Origin: Methanoregula boonei 6A8
Lineage (GTDB): Archaea > Halobacteriota > Methanomicrobia > Methanomicrobiales > Methanospirillaceae
Assembly: GCF_000017625.1 (NCBI RefSeq)
Contig: NC_009712.1
Location: 1,054,001-1,118,000 of the forward strand
Direction: 5' to 3'
DNA length: 64,000 bases
The position numbers and the translations under genes were made by a program. Shown here one piece after another: positions 9,549-18,034 of the stretch (within the stretch, counting starts at the first letter, position 1; each line of letters opens with the position of its first letter). Below the pieces are notes generated by a model. That model did not search any database. It had not been told where the DNA came from and worked only from the letters and a program-made list of their open reading frames with translations.

Positions 9549-10313
9549 TTATTCCAACAATGATGCTGCGAGCATTAGCGCATTCGTGTAATCCGGTTGG
9601 GCGCGCGAGGTATCCACGAAAATTTTATCGATATTTGCCACGGGCGCCCCATGGCTGGAACCGGCACCCAGGAACGTGAGGGTGCGGAAGACAAGGTTCC
9701 CGGAGATCCCGTCCGGGGCTATGATAAGGCCACATGATTTGACCGCATCCTCAATGAGGATCTCGCAGTGCACTGCCCCGGAAAGCCGGGCAACAAGCTC
9801 TGCATCGGCCATACTCTGGTCCACCCGCTCGTGCCGGCCGACATCGCCAAGCCTTCCTCCCGAGAGTACTCCCACTTTCTCCGGCAGGCCGAGCAGTCGG
9901 GCGATCGTTCTGCCTTTACCGATCAGCGCCAGCTTGCCGGCTACTGTCCACCCTTCGTCAATTCCTACGGGGGCAAAAAGGAATTTTCTTCCACGTGCGG
10001 TCTCAAGGAGGGCGATCCGCTCCAGGCTATTGACACCGGCCGCATCTTTGAGTGCCTGAAGGGTGGCATTGGCCGGAAGCGTGCCCCGGATAGCCGCATC
10101 GATCGTACCATTCATGAGATCCGAGACGAGTGCAGATTCGGGTTTTTCACTCTCATGCAACCGGACATTGTCGTGGCCGGCTGGCACCGCAACTGTTCCT
10201 GGCCAAGTATAACAGACTATGTTGCAGGGGATCCTCACCCGGCATGCACTCTCAATAACTTTTTCCGGTTCGGCTCCCGCCCCGATCCCAATGGTTCTTA
10301 CTGCTGCCGGCAT
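9549..10313 (-). CDS. mtxX: Methanogenesis marker protein 4 (MtxX-type putative methyltransferase)
   Basis: 254 residues, full length for the family. It resembles phosphate acetyl/butyryltransferase and PlsX folds, with glycine-rich segments such as TIGIGAGAEPEKV at the N-terminus and APDGISGNLVFRTL near residue 200. The family is restricted to methanogens and named MtxX from proximity to methyltransferases; its reaction is not firmly known. It overlaps the end of the marker 2 gene by 16 bp, so the two are cotranscribed and translationally coupled. Confidence 0.88.
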   Translation of the reverse strand: MPAAVRTIGIGAGAEPEKVIESACRVRIPCNIVCYTWPGTVAVPAGHDNVRLHESEKPESALVSDLMNGTIDAAIRGTLPANATLQALKDAAGVNSLERIALLETARGRKFLFAPVGIDEGWTVAGKLALIGKGRTIARLLGLPEKVGVLSGGRLGDVGRHERVDQSMADAELVARLSGAVHCEILIEDAVKSCGLIIAPDGISGNLVFRTLTFLGAGSSHGAPVANIDKIFVDTSRAQPDYTNALMLAASLLE

Positions 10314-11338
10314 GAGGCCTCACCGGGCGGAAGGCAGGTGATCCCGTTCTCGATAAAATCAAAGACCTGCGCCTCGTCCCCGTCGTACCGGATCCGGAGC
10401 CGGCGTGTTGCATCCACTGTGCCGATGTCATGGGCGGTCATGCCAACCGCTGCAAAACGCCGGACAAGTTCGTCAACGTTTTGTTTTCGTGCAGTCAGGA
10501 TAAAACCCATCCCCGGGTACATCTTGACCCACTGCTCAAACGTCATGGCGTTTGCCGCAAGATCGGGTTTGGGTACCTTCCCGAGATCGATCTCGGCACC
10601 CCTGCCGCTCACCTCAAGGAGCATCCCCAGCGTCCCGATCAGGCCCGGGTTGCTGATGTCCTTTCCTGCTGTGACCAGATGGTCTTTTCCGATCTCTTCA
10701 AGAAGGGCGATCTGTGCACGTACATATGCTGCCGTTTTCATAGTCACCGAGTCCCAGTTGAGGGCGCACGAGGGGTGGACACGGCCGGAAAGGTCAATGG
10801 CTGCAAGGATATGGTCGCCTTCCTGTGCCGTGTTGGAATAGATAATGGAATCGAGCCGTGCAGATCCGAGAATCGAGACATCGATCACGCTGTACGGTGC
10901 ATCCGGGTGAAGGTGGCCGCCGACGATCGGTACGCCAAACTGGGCTGAGGCATCGTGCATGCCCTTTACCACCTGCTCGTGGATATGGGTGTTTTTCGGC
11001 ATGGAAAAGACGTCCACCATCGCGATCGGCCGCCCACCCATGGCAGCGATATCGTGGATGTTGACCAGCACCGAGCAGTAGCCGGCCCAGTACGGGTCGG
11101 CTTCCATGAGCCGGCTCCAGATGCCATCGGCTGCAAGGAGCAGGGCCTCTCCGTTGTGCTCGATCACCGCGGCATCCTCGCCAAAGGAAGCAATGACCTG
11201 AGGTGCATCGATCCAGAGGGCTTTTACCATCTCTCCGATGGCATGTTTCCGCTTTACGCCTTCGTATTCCCTGACCACGTGCGCGATCTTCTTGGTGGAA
11301 CAGTCAGAAACCACACTTGTCACCCGGCTATGCACCAC
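10298..11338 (-). CDS. Methanogenesis marker protein 2 (AIR synthase/SelD-like ATP-binding protein)
   Basis: 346 residues with the PurM/SelD/ThiL fold: ATP-binding segment FGEDAAVIEHNGEALLLAADG (split across about 52-72), a dimer region with NIHDIAAMGG, and PIVGGHLHPD. This methanogen-specific family has no proven reaction. The fold suggests ATP-dependent formation of an acyl phosphate or similar activated intermediate. The listed start is GTG; a GTG nine codons further in is also possible, since family similarity begins around residue 13. It is divergent from rfcL across a 72-bp promoter region. Confidence 0.87.
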   Translation of the reverse strand: MVHSRVTSVVSDCSTKKIAHVVREYEGVKRKHAIGEMVKALWIDAPQVIASFGEDAAVIEHNGEALLLAADGIWSRLMEADPYWAGYCSVLVNIHDIAAMGGRPIAMVDVFSMPKNTHIHEQVVKGMHDASAQFGVPIVGGHLHPDAPYSVIDVSILGSARLDSIIYSNTAQEGDHILAAIDLSGRVHPSCALNWDSVTMKTAAYVRAQIALLEEIGKDHLVTAGKDISNPGLIGTLGMLLEVSGRGAEIDLGKVPKPDLAANAMTFEQWVKMYPGMGFILTARKQNVDELVRRFAAVGMTAHDIGTVDATRRLRIRYDGDEAQVFDFIENGITCLPPGEASCRQQ

Positions 11339-11380
11339 TTACCAAAATGCTGTACGCTATTGTGGGCTCATCAGAGATAA

Positions 11381-11388
11381 TTTATTTG
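11381..11388 (+). promoter_or_regulatory. TATA box of rfcL
   Basis: TTTATTTG ends 22 nt before the rfcL ATG. Archaeal transcription starts about 22-27 nt after box A, so the mRNA probably begins at or within a few bases of the start codon. No ribosome-binding site is visible. Confidence 0.55.
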
Positions 11389-11410
11389 ATACGGGGTCGA
11401 CAGCTGTGGT

Positions 11411-12856
11411 ATGGAGTGGGCAGAGAAGTACCGGCCTGAGCACCTCGCGGATATTGTGGGAAACACAAGTGCTGTGCGCCAGATGGCCGACTGGGCAAAA
11501 ACCTGGACTGCACGCTCAAAGCCTCTTCTCCTGTATGGCAAGCCCGGCATCGGCAAAACCTCGAGCGTTTACGCGCTCGCCCGGGATATGAACTGGGACG
11601 TAATCGAGCTCAATGCAAGCGATCAGCGGACGGCAGCCGTGATCGAGCGCATTGCCGGCGCGGGGAGCACGACAGCAAGCCTGACCGGTTCGGCACGGAA
11701 ACTCATCATCATGGACGAGGCCGACAACCTGCAGGGGACTGCAGACCGGGGCGGGGCAAAGGCAATCCTTGAGTGCATCAAAAACGCCCGGCAACCCATT
11801 GTCCTGATCGCAAACGACCTCTACGGGCTCGCCGCCGAGCTCCGCCTGCGCTGCGAGCCGGTCCAGTTCAGGGCGCTCCCGGCACGTTCGATTGCCCCCC
11901 GGCTCAAGTACATCTGTTCCTCCGAGAAAATTGCATGTTCAGAGTCCGCGGTTCACGAAATTGCCGAGAGCGCGGAAGGGGATATGCGCTCGGCAGTAAA
12001 CATGCTCTATGCCTCAGCCATCGGCAGGCAGTCGCTTGATGGAAAAAACGTGCATACCTCCCAGAAAGACGAGCGGGTCTCGATCTTCTCCCTTGTTACC
12101 GCTGTCTTCGGGAAGACCTCAGATGAGGAACTCATAAGGCTCTCCCGGGATGTGGACGAGTTCCCTGAGGATATCGAGCAGTGGGTGGAGGGGAGCGTGC
12201 ATACCATTACCGATCCGGCTGGGCTTGGTCTGGCCTACCGCTCCCTCTCGCGGGCAGACGAGTACATCGGTTACACGTACCGCCGGCAGTACCACACGCT
12301 CTGGCGGTACGCAACAGCGGTGATGCTGCTTGGTGTTGCCGATGCTTCGGCGGGAAAAGGCATCCATTCCCGGATCCTCCCCCCCGAACGCTGGCAGAAG
12401 ATGTCCGTGGCAAAGAAACAGAAGGCCATCCGTGCCGCGGTGCTCTCGCGCCTGGCTGCAACCATGCAGCTCCCGCAGGCGACCCTGCGGGAAAAGTACA
12501 TGGACATCATCACCCTGCTTGTGGACCTCGACCCGGAGACGTTTGCCCGCGAACTTGCGCTGGATGCCGACGGGCTCAACTTCTTTTTAAATGACAAGTC
12601 CCGGGCACAGGAGATCCTAAAGTCTCTTGCAAAGGTGGAACGGGAGAAGGAGCCGGAGCCAAAGAAGAAGGGCAGGAAAAAAGCGGAGAGCCCCGCAAAG
12701 GATGCCGATCCGGCCCCTGCCGTGGACCCGGTCCCAAAAGAAGAGCTGCCGGTCAAATCCGCACCGGAAGAGCGGCCCGCCGATCCCCCGGCACCGGAGG
12801 AGCCCGGCAGGAAAACCGTGGCCCACAACCAGTCAACGCTCTTTGACGGGTTCTGA
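11411..12856 (+). CDS. rfcL: Replication factor C large subunit (clamp loader)
   Basis: 481 residues. Clamp-loader ATPase that opens and loads PCNA together with RfcS. Walker A GKPGIGKT is at 43-50, Walker B LIIMDEAD at 98-105, and the RFC C-terminal collar follows. After about residue 410 comes a charged Lys/Glu/Pro-rich linker, ending in QSTLFDGF (474-481), a PCNA-interacting (PIP) box at the extreme C-terminus as in other archaeal RfcL proteins. The small subunit RfcS is not in the window. The 3' end overlaps the convergent UPF0146 gene by 24 bp. The promoter context suggests a leaderless transcript. Confidence 0.97.
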   Translation: MEWAEKYRPEHLADIVGNTSAVRQMADWAKTWTARSKPLLLYGKPGIGKTSSVYALARDMNWDVIELNASDQRTAAVIERIAGAGSTTASLTGSARKLIIMDEADNLQGTADRGGAKAILECIKNARQPIVLIANDLYGLAAELRLRCEPVQFRALPARSIAPRLKYICSSEKIACSESAVHEIAESAEGDMRSAVNMLYASAIGRQSLDGKNVHTSQKDERVSIFSLVTAVFGKTSDEELIRLSRDVDEFPEDIEQWVEGSVHTITDPAGLGLAYRSLSRADEYIGYTYRRQYHTLWRYATAVMLLGVADASAGKGIHSRILPPERWQKMSVAKKQKAIRAAVLSRLAATMQLPQATLREKYMDIITLLVDLDPETFARELALDADGLNFFLNDKSRAQEILKSLAKVEREKEPEPKKKGRKKAESPAKDADPAPAVDPVPKEELPVKSAPEERPADPPAPEEPGRKTVAHNQSTLFDGF

Positions 12857-13255
12857 TCGGTGCCGGTAATAATAGTGCAGTTTCACGCCGCAGTCGACAA
12901 TTGTACCCCCGTCCCCGTAGGATTCAAAGCCAAGATGGTAGACCACAAGATCGCAATCCAGTTTTTTGGCAAGATCGATCAGCGGGGGGATCATCTCTTC
13001 TGCCGGGCGGATGGCATACAGGACATCGGCACCGGAGTACAGGGAGAGATCGGGCTCGAAGATATCGTCCCGGGCAAAGGGCAGCCACGTGGGCAGGTTG
13101 CAGGCGCGGACATCTCTGGCCCGGACCGGAATGCCGGCCTCATGGATGCACTGCGCAGCATCGGGGTTGCTTCCCACCCCGATCTCGACGGGGTTTGTGT
13201 AGTGTTGTGCGATATACACCCCGCAGCAGTGCTCAATATGTTTATAGCCGGCCAT
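12833..13255 (-). CDS. UPF0146 family protein
   Basis: 140 residues from the ATG at 13255. It matches the archaeal UPF0146 family, a small Rossmann-like protein with an N-terminal EIGVG glycine motif and acidic strand ends reminiscent of SAM-dependent methyltransferases; function unknown. A TTG three codons upstream (13264) is a possible but less likely start. Its last 24 bases overlap the end of rfcL on the opposite strand. It is divergent from the archaemetzincin gene with only 16 bp between start codons, so their promoters must interleave. Confidence 0.8.
   Translation of the reverse strand: MAGYKHIEHCCGVYIAQHYTNPVEIGVGSNPDAAQCIHEAGIPVRARDVRACNLPTWLPFARDDIFEPDLSLYSGADVLYAIRPAEEMIPPLIDLAKKLDCDLVVYHLGFESYGDGGTIVDCGVKLHYYYRHRSEPVKER
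13241..13248 (+). promoter_or_regulatory. TATA box of the archaemetzincin gene
   Basis: TTTATAGC lies 23 nt before the ATG at 13272, predicting a leaderless transcript. The box lies inside the first codons of the divergent UPF0146 gene. Confidence 0.5.
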
Positions 13256-13271
13256 CCAATACAATTGAGCG

Positions 13272-13823
13272 ATGCGGCTCCATATTTTTTGGGATCAGCT
13301 CTCTCCGGAAGGTTTGCAGCTCCCTGCCGGGCGGATGATCGCGGCAGTCACCGGCCTATCGGCGGTCGTGGTAGAGAACCCCGTGCGGATCATGGGTTTT
13401 GTGAATGCCCGAAAACAGATCGATGCCCAGGTGCAGCTGGACCACCTTGCGGCGTACAAGCACCAGCACCGGATTACCGATCCCATCCTGCTCGTGGTCA
13501 GCCAGGACCTTTTCAATGCCGGCCACTCTGCCCTTTTTGGCCTTGCCCGGGAACAGACCGGGGTAGCCGTGATATCGACTGCCCGGCTTGCAAATGAATA
13601 CTATGGGCGTGAGCCGTCCGATGATGCCCTGATAGACCGGATCGTGACCGAGGGGGCCCATGAGGCTGGCCATCTCCTGGGGCTGGGCCACTGCACAAAC
13701 CGCGAGTGTATCATGTTCTGCCCGGACACGCTCGATGAGCTTGACGGGAAAAAGAAGGAATTCTGTGCTGCCTGCCGGGTGAAACTCGAAGAAAAACTCC
13801 AGCCACAGATCGACCAGATCTGA
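13272..13823 (+). CDS. amzA: Archaemetzincin, zinc metallopeptidase family M54
   Basis: 183 residues, typical for the family. The active-site zinc motif HEAGHLLGLGHC is at 130-141 (His130, His134, His140, catalytic Glu131). The second, structural zinc site uses Cys141, Cys146, Cys165 and Cys168, as the family requires. The methionine of the met-turn is in CIMF (146-149). It is a predicted cytoplasmic aminopeptidase-like metzincin with unknown natural substrate. It has no signal peptide. The start matches a TATA box 23 nt upstream. Confidence 0.95.
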   Translation: MRLHIFWDQLSPEGLQLPAGRMIAAVTGLSAVVVENPVRIMGFVNARKQIDAQVQLDHLAAYKHQHRITDPILLVVSQDLFNAGHSALFGLAREQTGVAVISTARLANEYYGREPSDDALIDRIVTEGAHEAGHLLGLGHCTNRECIMFCPDTLDELDGKKKEFCAACRVKLEEKLQPQIDQI

Positions 13824-13849
13824 TACTCACCACTCTTTTTTTGGGATAC

Positions 13850-14440
13850 TCACACGGGCATAGGCAGGATCTCAATCTCCATGGTGCTGATCTTCTCGTA
13901 CACCCGTTTACGCCGGAGGATCGGCCAGAGCTCGTACAGGAGCGTAGTGACCGGCTGCCACATTGCCACCCAGCCGGTGATCAGGAGCGCATAGGAGACA
14001 AGCTGGGCGGCAAACGAGTCGTTTGCCGTTGCAACAATCTGGCTTGCTATCAGGGCAATGGCAAGAAATGAGAGCCCGATAATAAGGCTGTACCGCCCGA
14101 ACCGGAACCGTGCCCGGAATTTCCGTTCCGTCACCAGCATCCGGTAGCGGAAATGGTTGTGGATGGCAGGAATAATCTTCTTTGCCTCTTCAGTCCCGGC
14201 CAGGGCGGCCGGAAGGTAGATATGGATCATGAATTTTGTTTTTGTCGGAAAATCCTGGACCGTATCCACAATGTAGGATTCCGCTTCTGTGTCAAGCTCC
14301 TTTTCATAGAACGGGGCAGGGTCAAAGGAGTTGAAGAGCTGGAGCACGGTGTTGAGCTTGATCTCGATTAATACCCTGCCGTCCTTCTGGCGGTACATCG
14401 ATTCTATATCGGGTACCGGATTTGGAGGAGCGGATGTCAT
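13850..14440 (-). CDS. Predicted membrane protein of unknown function
   Basis: 196 residues from the ATG at 14440, chosen because GGGAG precedes it directly; the frame stays open 33 codons further up without such a signal. The N-terminal 110 residues are soluble and mixed alpha/beta. Two transmembrane helices follow (YSLIIGLSFLAIALIASQIV and SYALLITGWVAMWQPV), then a basic cytoplasmic tail (LRRKRVYEKISTMEIEILP). No family was recognised. It is encoded next to and on the same strand as an RDD membrane protein. Confidence 0.7.
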   Translation of the reverse strand: MTSAPPNPVPDIESMYRQKDGRVLIEIKLNTVLQLFNSFDPAPFYEKELDTEAESYIVDTVQDFPTKTKFMIHIYLPAALAGTEEAKKIIPAIHNHFRYRMLVTERKFRARFRFGRYSLIIGLSFLAIALIASQIVATANDSFAAQLVSYALLITGWVAMWQPVTTLLYELWPILRRKRVYEKISTMEIEILPMPV

Positions 14441-14581
14441 AGTCTCCCGTACAGCGGCTGAACCAATAAAGTCTGCGAAGGAGGCCACACCGAACCCACA
14501 ATCCCGCCCGGATACCCGGGAGACTTTGTCCAAATACAACGATTCACGGCTGGAAAAAATAGGTTGGCAGCAGTGCCCCGT

Positions 14582-15157
14582 TTACTCTTTTTCTTTTACG
14601 TACTGGATACCTTCAGGCTCCCGGTAATCGGTCTTGATCACAATGGTGTTGGAAATCCGGTTAAAGACCCTCAGCTTGGTCTCGGGCATGGCAAGCCACC
14701 CGATCAGGCAGTCGAGTGCAAGGATCGGGATAAATGCCTTGCCCAGGCTTTCGATGGCGGCCGTCCCCCAGTGGATCCGTGTCCCATCGCGGTTCACGAC
14801 ACGGATGTTGAGCACCATCTTTCCGATCGACTGCCCTTTGTAACTCTCAAATATGGTCCAGTACAGGAAGAAGAAGAGTGTCTCAAGCCCGAGATCGAAG
14901 ATGCCCCAGTGCTGGTAGTCCCAGAGAAAATGAAGGGTCCAGAACGGTTCTAGGATGCCGCGGATGATATTGAGGAACAGGACGATCAGGATGACATCGA
15001 TCAGCCAGGCCCAGAAACGGGTAGACCAGTTTGCCAGGTGCAGGGTCTTTGCGGGTTCCAGCCGAGGGCGCTCTTCATCCCCTGCCGGGGGGGACTGGGT
15101 TTCGGTTGCGGGGACGGGGTCCGGCAACGGGGTCGTTCCCGGAAATGCAGCTGCCAT
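14582..15157 (-). CDS. RDD family membrane protein
   Basis: 191 residues from the ATG at 15157, which has GAGAGG upstream; a longer open frame to 15268 lacks similarity to the family. After a Pro-rich cytoplasmic N-terminus (about 45 residues) come the RDD features: an Arg before the first helix (STRFWAWLIDVILIVLF), an Asp within it, and a pattern of three to four membrane helices with GQSIGKMVLNIRVVN between helices 2 and 3. RDD proteins are small membrane proteins; some are linked to ion or proton antiport, but the role here is unknown. Confidence 0.85.
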   Translation of the reverse strand: MAAAFPGTTPLPDPVPATETQSPPAGDEERPRLEPAKTLHLANWSTRFWAWLIDVILIVLFLNIIRGILEPFWTLHFLWDYQHWGIFDLGLETLFFFLYWTIFESYKGQSIGKMVLNIRVVNRDGTRIHWGTAAIESLGKAFIPILALDCLIGWLAMPETKLRVFNRISNTIVIKTDYREPEGIQYVKEKE

Positions 15158-15298
15158 AACAGCCTCTCTATATGCCTCCCGGGAGAATGAAGGTTTCCAA
15201 GTCCGGAAGCATCGCGGCAACCGGACCGGTGAGCAACCCTTTTTATGTGAAGGTATAATATTTACCAAAAACAGGCGGAATCAGGAAGGAAGAAGATT

Positions 15299-16381
15299 AT
15301 GACCGAATCTGTCATCACCGAATTTGCCGGAAACGAGCGCGAGAAGCTCAGCCGGGTGTACCGGTACAGCCCCGGGGGGGTCAGGGTACTGGACAGCCAC
15401 GATGTCACAAAGAGGCTGTACAAATTCGACCCTGCCACCACCACGATGACGGAGAACGATCCGGCACAGCCAAATAAGATCCTGCGCCGGTTTGTCTTTG
15501 ACAATTACGGAATGCTCGAAGAGACCTTCTCGTTTGGGAACCCTCCCCGGACCTACCGGTACGAGGCCGGGGGCCGGCAGATCGTGATGCGGGAAGGTGG
15601 CGATTATGGTGCCGTGGGAAAGACCTATTCCTTTGAGGGCAACGGAGTTGCCGAAACCGCTTTTGGGCGCGACGGCAGCATAGAGCGGGTCTATGCCTTT
15701 GATCCCAAAAATGAGACGATCATCATCCGCAGGGGAGGGTGGTACGGCGATATCGAACGGCGGCTGGTTTTCGAACGTCTGGATGTATCGGTCTTCTGCG
15801 AGCCTGAGGCATTCCTCCAGTTCCTGATGTTTACCGAGAAGAGCCAGCGGGAGACGGACGCGGAGATCGATGAAGAAGTGGCAAAGATCCGGAGCAGTTC
15901 CGGATCCGGCAGCCGGTACGCGTACACAGGTCCCCGGCACACATCGGATGATACCGGGCGGCCCGCGGGGATATCCGTTGAACGCTCCCGCATTGCACCG
16001 GGCCGGGCACCTGCATCCCGGGCAGCATCGCGGGACGATAGCGGCATTGATTTTATCCCTGATGCGGATTCGTCGCGCGACCTCCCCCGGGGTCCGCCCG
16101 GGGCCCGCGTGCAGAGCACATCAATCCCGATCGAAGAACGGTTCCGGAGCATGCGGGACGAAGACCAGAGACTTACCACAGGAAGAAGTGCAAGCATCCC
16201 TCTTGACGAGCGCTTCCGGAGTTCCCGGGAAGAGGACCGGACGCTCACGAAAGGAAGGAGTGCCAGCATCCCGCTCGAAGAACGCTTCGGGAACGAAGAG
16301 AATGATAAGGATGAGCTTACGCCCGGGAGAAGCACCCAGATCTCTTACGAAGAGCGCAGGAAAGGGAGCCGGCTGCAGTAA
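15299..16381 (+). CDS. Unknown protein with YD-like N-terminal repeats and four 24-residue C-terminal repeats
   Basis: 360 residues, hydrophilic, without signal peptide or membrane helix. Residues 1-160 contain recurring short strands of the type (R/T)VYRYSPGG, KTYSFEGNG and RVYAFDPKN, loosely like YD/RHS-type beta repeats. Residues 200-270 are low-complexity, rich in Ser, Arg and Pro. Residues 273-360 consist of four copies of a 24-residue unit starting at 273, 297, 321 and 345, with consensus SxSIPLEERFRS followed by acidic residues and TxGR. It is probably a real gene given its length and clean start. Function unknown; the tail looks like a disordered multivalent binding region. Confidence 0.75.
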   Translation: MTESVITEFAGNEREKLSRVYRYSPGGVRVLDSHDVTKRLYKFDPATTTMTENDPAQPNKILRRFVFDNYGMLEETFSFGNPPRTYRYEAGGRQIVMREGGDYGAVGKTYSFEGNGVAETAFGRDGSIERVYAFDPKNETIIIRRGGWYGDIERRLVFERLDVSVFCEPEAFLQFLMFTEKSQRETDAEIDEEVAKIRSSSGSGSRYAYTGPRHTSDDTGRPAGISVERSRIAPGRAPASRAASRDDSGIDFIPDADSSRDLPRGPPGARVQSTSIPIEERFRSMRDEDQRLTTGRSASIPLDERFRSSREEDRTLTKGRSASIPLEERFGNEENDKDELTPGRSTQISYEERRKGSRLQ

Positions 16382-16436
16382 GCCGGGGATCTTTCCCCCT
16401 TTTGCCGGATAGCGATTCGCCCGGCTTTATCCTGTT

Positions 16437-17321
16437 TTAGCAGAATTTCCACTTGAAACTATTACCTGTACGCGTGACACGCCCTGCGGAAGTACCGGCA
16501 AAATGCGAACTGAAATACAGGGCATGCCGGTCCGCGAGATAGTCCAGTACCCACTTCCGTGAGGCACGGGCCTTTTCTGTATCCTCGCAGTACACAGAAT
16601 TCCATTCAGGACGGTATACCTGAACGGGGTGATGCATGACATCACCGCCAAAAAGAGCTTCTTCCCCGTTTGAAGTTAGGCCAACTGCCATCTGGCCGGG
16701 GCTGTGCCCCGGTACGGGATACAGGGAAACTCCCTCAAGAAACTCTGTCCCGTCCGGGAGAACGATCTCGGCCTGTCCTGCATGGATCACCGGAAGAACA
16801 CTGTCTTTGTATATGATGAATTTGACACGGTTCTTCTCCGGGTAATTTTCCGGGTCGGAATAGTGTCTCTGCTCGGCCTTTGAGAAAACGTATGTTGCAT
16901 TGGGGAAGGTAGGTTCCCACACGCCATCAACGAGGCGGGTGTTCCATCCTACATGATCCACGTGAAGATGCGTTAAGATGACATAATCCACCATCTCCGG
17001 CGTCACACCTGCAGCTTTGAGCCGTTCAAGGTAGGGTGTGTTCAATCGGTTAAGCCGGGGAAACCAGACGCGTTCTTTATCGTTTCCTGTTGCCGTGTCG
17101 ATGAGGATCGTATGCTGTCTTGTCCTGATAAGCCAGGTATGGATACTCTGGATGACATGCGTCCGTGTCTGATCCATGTTTTCGGGGACCAGCCAGTGTT
17201 CGTGTTCCAAAAGAAAAGCCGGGTCCCATTGGGGATACAGGTACTCCGGGCTGTTTGAATCGAGAATAAGTTCCGGTATTTTGGTGATTGTGGCGTTGCC
17301 CACGTGATATACCCTGTCCAT
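16437..17321 (-). CDS. MBL-fold metallo-hydrolase
   Basis: 294 residues with the metallo-beta-lactamase fold. Zinc ligands are present: THLHVDH (117-123), the His of PGHSPGQ, the Asp of GGDVMHH, and the His in SSHFAG near the C-terminus. The arrangement resembles the broad lactonase/quinolone-response-like branch, but substrate cannot be read from sequence. It is divergent from an HxlR-type regulator, with 133 bp between the starts, so the regulator may control it. No signal peptide, so cytoplasmic. Confidence 0.9.
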   Translation of the reverse strand: MDRVYHVGNATITKIPELILDSNSPEYLYPQWDPAFLLEHEHWLVPENMDQTRTHVIQSIHTWLIRTRQHTILIDTATGNDKERVWFPRLNRLNTPYLERLKAAGVTPEMVDYVILTHLHVDHVGWNTRLVDGVWEPTFPNATYVFSKAEQRHYSDPENYPEKNRVKFIIYKDSVLPVIHAGQAEIVLPDGTEFLEGVSLYPVPGHSPGQMAVGLTSNGEEALFGGDVMHHPVQVYRPEWNSVYCEDTEKARASRKWVLDYLADRHALYFSSHFAGTSAGRVTRTGNSFKWKFC

Positions 17322-17424
17322 GGAAGTTTCAACCCGGTGCCCGTCGCTTTTGTCAGGGCGTTATTCCTGCGTGTGGACGATTATGGTCCTTACAGTATCA
17401 AAAGATGCGCAGTTTGCACAATCG

Positions 17425-17432
17425 TATATACT
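17425..17432 (+). promoter_or_regulatory. TATA box of the HxlR regulator gene
   Basis: TATATACT ends 22 nt before ATG 17455, which fixes the likely start of the regulator and predicts a leaderless mRNA. It lies in the 133-bp gap shared with the divergent MBL hydrolase. Confidence 0.6.
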
Positions 17433-17454
17433 ATTATTGAAGATAGTTTTGGAC

Positions 17455-17832
17455 ATGCCACGCTCGTCCCCGGTCGGCACATGCCCGATCCAGATCTCGC
17501 TCTCTGTTATCGGTGGAAAGTGGAAGCCGATTATCCTCTGGTTTCTCAAAGACGAACCGGTCAGGTTTTCCGGGATCCAGAAAAAGATCCCGGGGATTAC
17601 CCAGATGATGCTTGCAAAACAGCTCAGGGAGCTTGTGGCCGACGGGATGATCGAACGGACGGTCTATCCCGAGGTCCCTCCACGGGTCGATTACGCCATC
17701 ACGGATGATGGCCGTTCGGCCCTTCCCGTTCTTGTGGCATTGAATGAATGGGGCAATGAGTACCAGAAACGGAAGTACGGGAACTGGAGCCAGAAATGTG
17801 CGGACACGTTTCGTGACGACCCGGAAGAATAG
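17455..17832 (+). CDS. HxlR-family winged-helix transcriptional regulator
   Basis: 125 residues from the ATG at 17455. It shows the whole HxlR pattern: CPIQISLSVIGGKWKPIIL near the N-terminus (with the conserved Cys before it), the recognition helix GITQMMLAKQLREL, and the wing with YAITDDGRSALPVL. A longer open frame reaches 17320 but would run through the TATA box and has no family similarity. Members often sense aldehydes or redox state through the N-terminal Cys. The divergent MBL hydrolase is the likely target. Confidence 0.9.
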   Translation: MPRSSPVGTCPIQISLSVIGGKWKPIILWFLKDEPVRFSGIQKKIPGITQMMLAKQLRELVADGMIERTVYPEVPPRVDYAITDDGRSALPVLVALNEWGNEYQKRKYGNWSQKCADTFRDDPEE

Positions 17833-18034
17833 GCCGTCGCTAACTGTATATGGTAACTGAATGGGTACTGGGGAATTATCTGGTTATTCCGGGATTTATT
17901 TTGGGTGGGATCTGCGGATCTCACCCGCATTTTTCCCGATGTTTAAAATTTTTCATGGCGCCCGGAAGAATTCCAGACCCGGGGTACCGTGGGATATCCT
18001 TTGAGTAATCCCGGCAGACCCGGATGAAAAAAGA

